A DNA stretch of 64,000 bases from NCBI GenBank assembly GCA_019614645.1, contig JABWDB010000012.1, positions 2,418,001 through 2,482,000 on the forward strand. The letters are read 5' to 3'. This stretch comes from Stratiolaelaps scimitus. Its lineage: Eukaryota > Arthropoda > Arachnida > Mesostigmata > Laelapidae. How positions within the stretch are numbered: position 1 is the first letter of the stretch; each line of letters opens with the position of its first letter. Positions 22,405 through 33,304 of this stretch are shown here, one piece after another. A model generated the notes under the pieces. The model saw only the letters and a list, made by a program, of their open reading frames with translations. It was not told the origin of the DNA and ran no database searches. Made by a program: the position numbers and the translations under genes.

Positions 22405-23833
22405 ATGTCAGCGGAACACGGCGGAGGTGGTGACTCAGCCGCTGAAATAGCTCCAGAGAGTGGAGGGTGCGTAGCAGAAGAGCTGCTATGCAAGGACAAC
22501 TGCGGAAAGGATGTCAAGCAGAAAGAGGATCAGGCGATTTCCGGTGCTAAAGAGAATCGACGGATCCAGCGCATCTCATCTGATCTACGAGGCGTAGTTC
22601 GATGGTGAGCTCAGTTGGCTGGATCGGCTGCTTGTACGGTGAACTTTTGCCAGCGTTCGAAAGCGAACTTTCTCTTTTGTTGAGCATACATGTCTTGCTT
22701 ATCGTGAATAATACCACTTGGGTAGTGGGTGAGTCCTAGGTCTATTCGTTTGTATCTCACTAAACTATGGGCGCGAAATCATTGGGGGTTTTATGTACAT
22801 TAGCTAGTGCTGTTCCAAAGGTAACTTCTAAACCGTTTGAGAAGCGTTCGAAGCGTAATTAGTTTCGCAAATGAGTTGAGGCCACAGGTGAGCTGTATCA
22901 CTCGTACGAGCAGAGTAATCGTATTTCAATATACGCACTGATTGCATAGCTTTAGTATGACCTTGTCCCCTCTCTGTTTGAAGTTCTATTTCCATGCAGG
23001 TGCATACAAGTTTGGCAAGCCGCAACCTGCTAAAAACAAAATACTTGGGACTGACAGGGAGATCAGAAGAGCATACAAAACTTGGGAATTCATTGCATTC
23101 ATTATTGCTCCGGAACTTTTTGGTCACCCGGTAGATATTCCTATGCCGGTGCATATTATAGATAACCTGCATCTTAGCTGATTTAAACAGGTACAATTCC
23201 CGACTTTGCTATGGATTTATCGAACGGGAGGACACGAAATGCGAGTTGTTTGTGCATCGAAACTCGGTCGTAATGGCGCCGGGTGAGCCGGTTTTCCTCC
23301 GAGCCGAGTCAGGAGTTCTTTTCGATTTGTGGACACTGCCCGATGGACGTCTTGAGGCTCAAGCCGTACGTGCCTCGAACGGGGAGCCCATATCCCTCCG
23401 AGGGTCCAGAACAGCGGGACCGCAGCGGACTCCCCACTACGCCGGTCATGCTAGAAGCCAGGACTTTTTCACACAACCCAATGTTTACGGTCAGTTTAAT
23501 TTCCAATCTACTAAGCAATACGTCCGAAATAATAATACACCGTCCACTTTTCAGTTCTTGTGGCGCCGCCTACTGCTTTTACCGTTTCTCGTCTGTTACT
23601 TGTGCTTAATTCCTGTGCGACCTTTTTTTCCCGCAGGATGCTGTGTCCCGTCGTACTGCCCGTGTTGCGCTAGGCCGATATGGCACGGTGGTGGAGGCGG
23701 TGCGGGGGGCGCTGCCGGGGGCCGTTCGCGACGCGGTTTCGCTGATACGTTCGACCTAGGCGGTGGCGTCGGCGTTGGTCAGAATAGAAGACCCGTGCAG
23801 TACGTGGGTCAGTCGTTGGACAAGTGGACATAA
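22405..23833 (+). CDS. Divergent cold-shock-domain (Y-box-like) protein, three exons
   Basis: Exons 22405-22604, 23191-23489 and 23637-23833 encode 231 residues. Residues 1-60 are a polar, acidic-basic N-terminus. Residues 61-133 form a cold-shock domain: RGVVRWYN, the RNP1-like YGFIERED (74-81), the RNP2-like ELFVHR (85-90), then VLFDL and a closing strand LEAQAVRASNGEP, which matches EAANVTGP-type sequence in Y-box proteins. Trp67 is split TG|G across intron 1 (donor GATG|GTGAGC, acceptor TTTAAACAG|G), strong evidence for the model. The tail has a cysteine cluster (CCVPSYCPCC, 168-177) and a Gly-rich run. Such proteins bind single-stranded RNA or DNA and act in mRNA packaging and translation control. 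The loop between RNP2 and the last strands is shorter than in typical Y-box proteins, and there are no alternating basic/acidic repeats. Confidence 0.85.
22605..23190 (+). other. Intron 1 of the cold-shock gene
   Basis: 586 bases, GTGAGC to AAACAG, between codon positions 2 and 3 of Trp67. A 79-codon + frame inside it (22942-23181) and a 122-codon - frame (22828-23196) look like chance frames. Confidence 0.8.
23490..23636 (+). other. Intron 2 of the cold-shock gene, stop-free and divisible by three
   Basis: 147 bases from GTCAGT to a strong pyrimidine tract and CCCGCAG. It keeps frame (49 codons) with no stop, so the unspliced reading is one open frame from exon 2 to the stop. Retained, it would insert a hydrophobic stretch (RRLLLLPFLVCYLCL). 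The good acceptor argues that it is normally removed. Confidence 0.7.
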
Positions 23834-23909
23834 ATATCTGGGTAGGTTGCGGCGGGTAAACGGCGGCGAGATGTCTATCGACATGTTCTACCACCCCTAA
23901 TCTACCTTG

Positions 23910-23915
23910 AATAAA
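23910..23915 (+). terminator. AATAAA poly(A) signal of the cold-shock gene
   Basis: A canonical hexamer 77 bases after the TAA stop, followed by a GT-rich stretch (TGTGTCG). Confidence 0.75.
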
Positions 23916-23919
23916 TGTG

Positions 23920-26457
23920 TCGAGCACACCCAAGTTATTTTCGTTAATTAAATCTATCTAGATATTCTAAGCATGAGAAGCATGAGTATAGCGGGACAAG
24001 GACTCAGCCGCCTCCGTTCTTCTTAAGCTACAACAGGAACGAGAAAGCTTTACACCGCTCTTATTACTTAATATGCTCCAGTAATTTCGCCGTTTCCCTA
24101 ATTATTACCTAGCAATGTAGCCGGTCTGATAATAACTCCACCCTGTCGCCACTCCAATACTATTATATTACTACACGGTAATAATGATTTTAAACTCCGG
24201 TTGCTGCAAATTAGCTGGCGCACTCGTGGTTTAATGAAGAGGCGAATAAAGCTGGTGAATGGAACTATTATAATAGGTTATGTAATTATAAATAAAACCA
24301 TGACGCATATCTACTCGACATGAGTGATTAAGCAAAGTATAATCAATCAAAGAGAACACTCGGAACTTCCTCCAATTGAAACTCATCAGATGTGTTCTAG
24401 TAACCGCAGCGTTACATTTTGTTTTTTATCGAAAACCTTTTATAATAGCAGCAGGCAAACTCAGCCGGTAACTGCTCAGGAGTTGGTCAAGGAGGCCTTC
24501 CCCTCTGATAAATTCCTTCATAGAAGCGAGGCCACTTGGCCTCCTGCGAGCGGCCTTGAGCGCTGGTTGCTCAAAGAGGCGAGCGTTTCCGTCCAAGGAT
24601 ATTTGGTTACCTGACACTGTCGCGATCGGATGACACAGGCTTTCCCTATCTACCGCCACGATCGGTATGGCTCTTTCAGATCAGGTGATGACCACCAGTG
24701 GACAGCTCCATATCAGCATTTCGCTTCCATTCTCATCAGCAACCTGTCCGAAGGAATTAAGTGATGAATGGATGCTTGCAAGCTAGTGGAAACTCTCAAG
24801 GACACGGTTCGATCTATGCGTGTATACTGACACGGTCACCATGAAAATTAATGAATCGTTCGAAGAAGCCTAGGGTGTGTAGCTATTCAGCATCGTATCA
24901 ATGTGTTAGGACCAGGTTAGCAAGATGGCATTAAAAATTATTAGGGAAAATATGTTTTGCATTTAACGAAACATTAACTTACCTTAGCTAAAATGATCTC
25001 CTCCTTTATAATTGGTCATCGGCTTGTGATTCCCTCGCTGAAATACGGCACGGTTTGTCTGGCTGGGTTTATCCTACAGGAAATATGGGTGACTGAAGAT
25101 TTCAAATGAGTTGTACATTTCATGAGTTGCTGCTGGCGGGAACACGAATAGGAGTGTATTCAAAATATACAGATCCAGAGAAGCTTCATAGCAAAAATAA
25201 AAGTGAGATTGGCTTCAAGTTTAGAAGACATCGTTTTCAGCAGCCAGCGAAAGTTTAAGAAAATGAGTTGTGGGTCAGCATGAGCACACTCACACAAGTC
25301 GTCATGGGTTTCTGGCGTTCAATATGGCACTTCTGCTGTACTGCTATGCTATGCTATTTTATCAGGTAAAATACGTCCTGGCTCGGTGACGCTTCTCATA
25401 TTGTTCACTTCTTAGTTTTCTTCGCGATTCGGAGGTCAGCCGAGCTGACGAGGTGACTTCTCAGGATACCTATTTTGTCGACAACTCATCCTAATTCTAT
25501 GTTTTCGGCTACTGTCGGCGTGCTTCATGTGTACGCGTGTCGAAAAGCGGCTAATATCAACTATCGGCACTTAATCACCTTCTTACCGATGATAACTCGC
25601 GGTGCGAATTGCCCCACTGCTACAGCATTGCTCTTATACCTGTCTGTCGTATCTCTGCAAGAGAGAGCAAATCCCCTCGCAAACCGTCGACGTGACTGCT
25701 TGGTTCGAGGCGCGCCGATAGATTAAAGAACTTTTGCGTCTTCAGAGATTCGACACTATAACTGCGCTGTTTGCGTCTCACAGATACCGAGATGCATATA
25801 TCTCATTTATTATTTATATCTGTTATTTGAGAGACGTACCATTCGGCCGGGCCCATTCGTAGCTACACGCCTTTTATGTGAGCAGGATCAAAGAAGTTGC
25901 GTTGTTTTTGCTGTTTAAAACATATTGTGATAGGTTATGACATGATTCTAATATTTCTCGTATATCGTGATACATATCTAATCAGTTTTCCATGGCCTCG
26001 ACCCAAGGAAAACGTATTAAATAAATTGTGTTAAGCCAAAGGTTGGTCTTTGTATCTCATTATTCATAGCATTGCTTCAACAATGCCCGAAGTTTTGAAG
26101 TATCGGTCAGTATTTTTTTCAGGAATAAACGTAAAAAAAACGTTTACAATAAAAAAATCTGAAGCTACACCATTACATGAATAGTTCGATATGTGTAAAG
26201 CAGTATCTTTTAATTCGCTTCTTCAATTTAATCATCTATTAAAACCTAATTTACGTAGATTTCTACAACGAAAACTTACTGTCAGGTACCATGTCTTAAA
26301 TGTTTGCCTTGTATCTGGAGTAAGCGCAGTTTATTGGCCGGGACCTAACGCTCTTTTATCGACAGATAAGTGACTAATGACAAGACAAAAGCAGCACAGG
26401 GCTTTACACTGTGCATTGAACCATATGTATATCCTCATCGTGCGTACACTCGTGTCC
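23920..26457. other. No supported gene
   Basis: Frames up to 96 codons (24324-24614) on both strands, none recognised. AT-rich from about 25790. A short CTATG repeat is at 25341-25353. Confidence 0.45.
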
Positions 26458-26565
26458 GCTCACTGATGTGTATCAGCTCTTTCCCTCAGGGTCGTACTCT
26501 GAGTTCTTTGTGCAAAGAAGTTTGAATACGGCCCTGAAGGGAGGAGCTGATATACATTAGTGAGC
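26458..26565 (+). ncRNA. Long pre-miRNA-like foldback, candidate
   Basis: A 42-base left arm (26458-26499, from GCTCACTGATGTG) pairs without gaps with the right arm 26524-26565 (ending ACATTAGTGAGC). There are 35 Watson-Crick pairs, five G-U pairs if the + strand is transcribed, and two C-A mismatches. Inside, TTCTTTG and CAAAGAA extend the stem to a tiny loop. Total length 108 bases. The wobble bias favours a + strand RNA: read from the other strand, five pairs would become A-C mismatches. No known miRNA is recognised. A palindromic transposon remnant is the main alternative. Confidence 0.5.
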
Positions 26566-26661
26566 AACATTTGATATAAAAGTACATTTGTACAAAAAAG
26601 CTAAATGGCAGTTTATGCAAATTTTACCGCTAACAGATAGCTCTCTCAGAGATACCGGACC

Positions 26662-27136
26662 TTAGCATTGGAAGTCTTTACGGAAGATTCCTCGCCTTAC
26701 TAAGATTAACCAAGTTACCGTAGTACTATTCGGGATGGTCAGAAATAGGGAAGGAGCCAGAAATCGTGTGCACGCTTCAGCAGTTGTGTGTCTAACCCCA
26801 GTCATCAATTCACATAGATTCCTTCGGTTGTAACTTCTGTGCTCTAACCAATGATTTTTGTCTACCGTAATCTTAACGATTTGTGCTTGGTGCGTTTTTT
26901 CTTCATCCGTACTGTTTTCATTAAAAGGATACCCAAGTTCCGAAATCAAGAAGCACACTTTGGGTATGACCCCTGATTTGTAATTCCTGCCTTCCGCCTA
27001 CGACACAGCTCACGTCCACAGGCGTTGCCAAATACAAGCTCGTTGTGAAGATGATAAAAACGGCTACTACTGCCACCATCAAAGTAGAAGTCTTTCGCAA
27101 GCAAGAGCGCTCACATCGACTGTGTATTTTTTCCAT
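26662..27136 (-). CDS. Possible type II membrane protein, two overlapping frames
   Basis: On the - strand an ATG at 27134-27136 opens a 71-codon frame with a basic start (CERSCLRKTS) and then a clear membrane helix (LMVAVVAVFIIFTTSLYLA), the layout of a type II signal anchor. A second - frame, 26662-26958, overlaps its end and reads as a polar, luminal-type peptide with a glycosylation motif (NENSTDEEK) and then charged residues. A GTGAGC lies just after the helix, but the interval to the second frame is too short for an ordinary intron, so a frameshift or a different splice must be assumed. No family is recognised. Confidence 0.27.
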
Positions 27137-27254
27137 GGTACGTCCAATAGATTCTGTATATACTTCATAGAGACATGTACAAGTCGGTGGTGTTACGACA
27201 ACACCAACGACGACTACTGAGGACTATCATCTTAGTACGGCGCGGCGCCACGCG

Positions 27255-27680
27255 TTGCGAAATCAGCGGAAACCAAAAACAGCCTCGCAAGTGACGAAAA
27301 TCGTCGAAACGCGTGAGGCCTATGAGTCAAAACGAACGGTGCTACCCAAAGGTCCACGATGTTATTCTTCTTGTGCTGACAATATTGTTCCTTGGGTCAA
27401 GGTCAAACAGTGGGATGCGTGGGACTTTGTCGTAATAATAATCGCTCCCCTCAATAGGGGTCAGATTAGATTCTACTACCACTACTACTATGGCTATCTG
27501 GCTCTTGCATCCATAGTGCCACATCATAAATACACTGTGGAGATTGTTGTACGCAATGGGTTTGACACTGTAGGCATTCTTGGTGACGAGCTACAGGGGA
27601 GTGCCGTTTACAACTTTAATAAGCTCATTGTAATAATAGAAGAACATAATCTATTGTGTGTTTTTCGTATTCAACGTTAA
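27255..27680 (+). CDS. Open frame of 141 codons, unknown product
   Basis: This + frame opens with TTG at 27255 (no ATG at its start, so it would have to be an internal exon or use a later start) and ends with TAA. The first 55 codons are purine-first and polar-basic (RNQRKPKTASQVTKIVETRE); the middle has a Tyr-rich run (FYYHYYYGY) and the end is hydrophobic. No domain is recognised. It is followed at once by a (TA)n tract. Confidence 0.27.
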   Translation: MRNQRKPKTASQVTKIVETREAYESKRTVLPKGPRCYSSCADNIVPWVKVKQWDAWDFVVIIIAPLNRGQIRFYYHYYYGYLALASIVPHHKYTVEIVVRNGFDTVGILGDELQGSAVYNFNKLIVIIEEHNLLCVFRIQR

Positions 27681-27693
27681 ACCGCATCATGCT

Positions 27694-27697
<4 letters not shown>

Positions 27698-27732
<35 letters not shown>
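27698..27732. repeat. (TA)n microsatellite
   Basis: About 17 TA units, uninterrupted. Confidence 0.95.
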
Positions 27733-27736
<4 letters not shown>

Positions 27737-28097
27737 ACCTATTGGCTGTTCCCCACGACGAACTGACAATGGGAGCCGACCGCTTCTGCTTCTCTGTCGA
27801 CGACCGTTCGGTAGATAAATAGGTAGATAGAGAGCGGATTTGGTACGCGTGGTGTGGGAAGACGACAGCGAGAAGCTAACCGCGGCACAATTCCGCGTCA
27901 TAAATAACCAAGCACCTGCCACCGATTCGCTCGTACGACGACTGGAGCGTGAGTAAGGGTGAACGAATACGATACCAATTCATATTGTCGAGCCACGCCT
28001 TACGCAGTCGGTTATGGCGGTCGGTATGCCATGCGTGTGGTACACCTGTAAGCGCTCGTTACACTATGCTAAGATGAGCAGGACGTGCAATATTCCA

Positions 28098-28114
28098 TGT
28101 GTGTGTGTGTGTGC
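28098..28114. repeat. (GT)n microsatellite
   Basis: Short perfect GT run. Confidence 0.85.
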
Positions 28115-30545
28115 GTCAATAGGTATTACCCTATGGTTATAGATCGACGCGGGACCCGGCTAGTAGTCAATAGAGCGGAGATAGCTTCTGTATAACCGGA
28201 CTCTCGAGACGAATTAGTGCAACTCAACCTAAGATACGGCTTATGTGAATATCGATCAAACGCTAAAATATTCGCACTGGACACTTTTAATGCGTTCTCT
28301 TGTTTCAAGGGTGCAGATAATAAGCGTGAACGCAATATTGATATGAAAAAAAAAGCCACTGTATCAGCTCTCTCGGTCAGATTTATTAACACGGGAGTGG
28401 TACTATTATATATAACTTGCTCCGGAGGCATTCCCAAAACGTTGGCCATTCTATTGTTACGTACAATATGTCAACATGACCTTCACCTGTTCGATCATCT
28501 TTATTTAAGCATTTTAGATATTATGCTGTTGTCGGGGAGCAGATGGACTCATCGCCGAGGATGAAAGTCAGCCTCATTAGGATAATTCTCGTCAAAAACG
28601 TGATTCCTGACGTCGACTTACGTAGAGATAACTGATGCTTTGCGGCGCAAGGTGGCCTTACGCCGTTAACTTTGATGGACTATTCATGCCGCACACCATT
28701 GTATCATAATAGGATAGGCGCAATGAACATCATTATTCTGACGTAATCCATCTTAACACTGCAAAAGTTACATGGCAGCTGCACGTGTTAATGGGACAAT
28801 GCTGCTTTGGGAACAACGGCGATACCCTGCTAACATCAAGAAAAGATGCTCTCAGGAAAATAGAGAACCGTGACACACTGGTTGATCATGGAATGAGCTG
28901 TGTGACGTTAGGATATATATATAACAAGAATCGGCCGAATATCACGCCCATTGTTCTGGGAGGACTTGGCTTACTATCGGTGAAATCTATGGTAAAATAG
29001 TCCGAGTTTTGAGTTGGCTTGTATTTCTTATTAGTCAGGAAAAAAAGATAACCCTGATAGTGTTCCACTGGAGTCAATGCAGGTCCGTGTATTGTCCATA
29101 TTGACTCACATTTCTCGTATCGTCCTTTAATAGATGTCCTGAATGACAAGAACCTGACCGTTCCCTATAGGGCAAGTTGTCTTATGACCTCATTGCATGC
29201 CTTTGACGTCCCTAGCTTAATAGAAGCATTCATTTAGAGGTTGGTGCGGCCAATTAGCTCAGTCGAAACCGAAGTCTTCAGAAGTTGGCTTAAAAGGATC
29301 GTATGATACGGGAAATATATATGTACGTGTCATATCGGAAAGCCACCGGGCAAAGGCGTGCACAGCTCGATCACGCAGGAAACGCCGAAGTGAGGTGACT
29401 TCGGTACAGTAGCACTTCCCTTTGCAAAGTTGGATTTTACGGCCTGTCTGCGAGAAAAAAAGCTTCATCCAAATAACGGAAATTGAGTTTTCTGGCATGT
29501 GCTTCACTCAGCCTGAGGCGAAAATTTCGCTACACCCTCAAATTCTATCGACGTCGACTCTGTTGCTATACACAGACGTTGGATGAAGCTACTGCCTGTT
29601 TCATTTTGACAAAATTACGCCATAAAATGTGAAATGTATATTCGATATTCATTCAACTTAGTGCTACAGTTGAATATTATAACTAATAAGTCACGCATCT
29701 CGACAGAGACATCAAGTTAAGTAGTGGAAAAGAACAACAGCTCCATTGGAAACGCTGCGCATCTGCGTTCGGTTTAAAGTCTCTGCGGGTATACCGTGTA
29801 TACGCTTACTTGCTAAACACATTCAAATCGTCAGCAACGATGAGTGCCGGCGTTCTGTTTTGAACACTCTGTTAGGTGTTGGGTATTTTTATAAGCCAAC
29901 AGCAGTTAAGTTTCAATGGTACTATTTAGTATATTGTTATTGATTCAAAAAATTTACCCTTACGGTGGCGTGCTCTTGTTAATCCTAAAGCGCCTATTTT
30001 GATAACCACCCCCTTAAATTGATGTCATTAGATATTGGCAAGCACTTACCATTACCTAACCATGCAGCAGATTGTTAATGCAACCGTAACATTTATGTTG
30101 CAGAAATTTAGAATTTCCTGGAAACCTCGATTATTCTCTGATTATTCTGTGATCAGCGAAGTAGGTTGCTATTTAGCATAGAGCATAAATGAGCTGTAGG
30201 CCACTTACAATAAACGAGCAAACAATCTATTCGTACTCGGACCAGAATGACCTCTGAAGCAGTCGTATAAGACCCTCTTATCCGTGGTAGTTAGTTTCGA
30301 GATTCCAATGGAAATTTAATTGTTCTGCCAAAGGATCTAAATTGAAATTCCAACACAAATGGCCCGGTCATTCAAAGAGTGCAATTGATCAGGCCGTTGA
30401 TCTCAACAATGTGCAAACGCCATTCTCGATTCTAGGTAGATGAAAGCTATTGGAAACCGCTCGGCGTGGTACACTTTGACGGGCTAAAGGGTCAACACCA
30501 TAGACTTGAACAAGTTCCCAGTAATGCAGATGCCTTCTACACAAT

Positions 30546-30547
30546 AG

Positions 30548-30572
<25 letters not shown>
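30546..30572. repeat. (TA)n microsatellite
   Basis: About 13 TA units. Confidence 0.95.
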
Positions 30573-30578
<6 letters not shown>

Positions 30579-31462
30579 TTCTCAGAATCATTCTTACCGT
30601 CAGCGCCGCGGTGCATATATCGCTATGTGCTCCACGATATGTAAACTTAATGTATTAACAATAAATCTCTCAGACCAGTTAATCTTTAGGGAAACTTTAA
30701 TATGACAATTACCATCGCCATCGCGACATATAAGAGAGCTTAAGCATTGTAAAATTGAAGCTTCTTTTATAAACCAATAAGCTTTACCTTTACCATCCCA
30801 TAAAGTTGATTCAAATGATAGAATAAGCCAGTGTCGTCATGTTCCTCAAAGCTACCATCAACCACAGTTGACAGGACCGATAGTCTGATTGCGACCCCGT
30901 AGGGACATGGTGTTCGACTATATTTAATAAATAGCATAAATCATTCCAACTCCATGTGCATCGCGCCGATTTGTAACCACCAGACGATCACCTTCATTTT
31001 ATCGAAGGGAAACTAGAAAACCCGTTTTTAGAGGCAAGGAAAGACGATGTGGACTGTCATACAACAGGTCCGTCTACTTCCGAGCGCAGAGCTCTTTTCT
31101 AAATTGAAAGATCCAATAGCGCGAAAATGGGCTGCCACTCCAGCCAATAATCTGCATAAATGCCCCACAGGAGCCATCCTCCGAAGCCATTGCTGGTGCC
31201 TAGCGTGAATGTCCTCGTCTTGAGACGCGGAAACGAAGTTGAAGTTGGCAGCGGGTGGTCGGGTGTTTTTTTGCCTGACGCTAAAGCTTTTCTCGATGCT
31301 TGCCTATCCCTTTGACAATGTGCTAAGTGCATTTTCTCTCGCTTGCGTGGCATCTATATAGAAGTTTAGAAGCAACGTTTACGACAGGGCGCGTAAAAGA
31401 GTTTTATTATTTACGCACTCCACGGACAGGCCCTCATGCACCAACAGGGAGAAAGGGAGATA

Positions 31463-31490
31463 GTGAGAGAGAGAGAGAGAGAGGGAGAGA
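31463..31490. repeat. (GA)n microsatellite
   Basis: GA run with one GGG break. Confidence 0.9.
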
Positions 31491-31693
31491 GCGAGACTCG
31501 GATACATGCAACAGCCGTTCCACCTCTCCAACGTAACTATAATTTTGCGAATAAATCCTGGAACAAATAAATGGTGAAGTAGGGATTTGTTTGCGTACAG
31601 GAAAATGCAAATCTGAGTTCAAATCTTCTATTTTTCTGTGTGTATACACCCATTCTGGAGTACTTGTGTAAGATAAAGACATGACGAAACCTT

Positions 31694-31850
31694 CGATCAA
31701 TTAAAATTAAAAGTCAAAATCAATAAAATTAAAGTCAAACTCGATTAAAATTAAAGTCAAACTCGATTAAAATTAAAGTCAAACTCGATTAAAATTAAAG
31801 TCAAACTCGATTAAAATTAAAGTCAAACTCGATTAAAATTAATAGTCAAC
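31694..31850. repeat. 22-bp minisatellite, six to seven units
   Basis: Four identical units of period 22 run 31741-31828, each TCGATTAAAATTAAAG plus TCAAAC. A diverged unit precedes them (31719-31740) and another follows (31829-31850). A looser one lies before that. It sits directly beside the coding-like block that starts at 31996. Confidence 0.95.
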
Positions 31851-31995
31851 GTATAACTCTCTATCTTCATAAAGATAGATTAGGATTGTACACAATTGGC
31901 TATACTAATTAAGTAGATAGAAAATGCACGAAAGAACGAGAGAGTCGCCTTTGGATTTTCTCCGCGGCTTTTCCGCCAGAGCCTTCTACTTCAGC

Positions 31996-33304
31996 TCATA
32001 GGCAACAGCGTTTGTGCTTCTCAGCGATGTCAGTCAGTTGTTCGCCTTCAACCTTTACAGCGTGGTGCCGTACAGAGCTATACGGGATATACATCATATG
32101 GGGACTTTCCGCGGCCACGTCCGCGTTGGACGCCCCCAGAATCTGCTCCAACACTACGTGGACAGGACCGTGGATAACCCACCACATTTGGCGTACAATT
32201 TTATTCAAGTTTAGATCAAGGACATCAACGATAACCATTTCAACTGCGTATACAATCGACTTCGTGGTTGGCAACCGAACGGCGTACACGACCTTCTGTG
32301 TTGTTGACGTATCTGAGAGTACTCTCGTAAACCTCGTCGACCAAATGGTTATCGACCATATGAGGCCAATGTCCTTGCTGTATATCGACCCTGGCAGCCT
32401 CAACGAATTTACATGGAGCCGATAGTGATGGCGAACCCAGGTTACGTGACCCTCCTGCTGCTGCTTACAGCCATTGACGTTGCCTGTATATCAGATTATT
32501 CGGCCGGCTTTTTCCTTTGAGAGCAGGAAAATTTCTTCAAACACACGGACACCACCAGGGACATTCCAATCTCCATTAAAGTGGGCCGATCCAGTGCAGG
32601 GTTGATGTGGATGACAAACCGCGTCTGCCTGCTAAAACGATCCTCTGCTGAGAGTCCATCTCTTCCCTGAGACTCCATTCGGCCGGCTTGAATAATGTCA
32701 AGTGGACAACGCTGGTCATGCTTATTGGGTTTCCGGAAGTACAGATCCGGATGTTACGGCTGGTGATGTGGGTCATCTGGGGCGATTTGATACGAAACCT
32801 GTCGTGTGCTCCTCTTGACAGATTGCCTGCTGCGAAGGACTGGTGTCGTTTAACTATAGTGGAGGGACTTTTGCTGAGTATTTCAACACTCGCACATAAC
32901 CGTACAGCAAAACGAATCGATTTGCGTGTCGCATAATTTGTAATAAATGTGAGCTATTTATTTCACAAAGCTCATTTTTATTCAATGATTGGGTTATCCG
33001 TTACTGCGCAATATAACAAAAAAAAAGAAGTGGGAACGCATCACTTAACAGTTAATTATCTAAAACGATGTATCTGGGCAGTAGATGGCATGTCAAGCGG
33101 CGACAGCCAATAGGTGGCGGTACGATACAAAATATCAACTATTGGCAGCGTCACAATAAGACTGTGGACGGGCATCAGATTGAGCTGACAGGTGCCTAGG
33201 ACTCGATCATCAACTCCAAGGGACCTGTTACTCCCGACTGGTAGTTTGGCTCCTGGTGTTCTCGGTGGTCCAATGAAATCAAACTTTGACCTGGTCGTTG
33301 ACAA
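31996..33304 (-). pseudogene. Decayed coding-like block, possibly an old mobile-element gene
   Basis: Several - strand frames lie end to end and overlap in different phases. They are 33056-33304 (82 codons); a stop-free stretch about 32576-32963 without an early ATG; 32496-32678 (60 codons, ATG, MESQGRDGLSAEDRFSRQ); a stop-free stretch about 32231-32470 (VDIQQGHWPHMVDNHLVDEV); and 31996-32403 (135 codons). Most use purine-first codons. Frame changes with no clear splice signals suggest frameshift decay rather than introns. Parts of the 33056 and 31996 frames have a spacing that recalls retroviral-type proteases, but the active-site Asp-Thr/Ser-Gly is not seen, so no family is claimed. The + strand also has open frames here. 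Confidence 0.3.

Larger units (their letters stand above)
28115..31690. other. No supported gene
   Basis: Two 107-115-codon frames overlap on opposite strands at 28.1-28.6 kb; neither is recognised. Contains (TA)n at 30546-30572 and (GA)n at 31463-31490. Otherwise AT-rich. Confidence 0.45.

Noticed and set aside
31694..31850. CRISPR-like array
   Set aside because: The 22-bp units abut with no unique spacers; this is a tandem minisatellite in eukaryotic DNA.
32215..32235. IKDINDN, a cadherin-repeat-like motif, on the + strand
   Set aside because: It follows an in-frame TAG and lacks the usual Pro after DxNDN. It is not followed by a convincing repeat, and the opposite strand reads better. 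A five-residue match of this degeneracy is not rare in a window this size.
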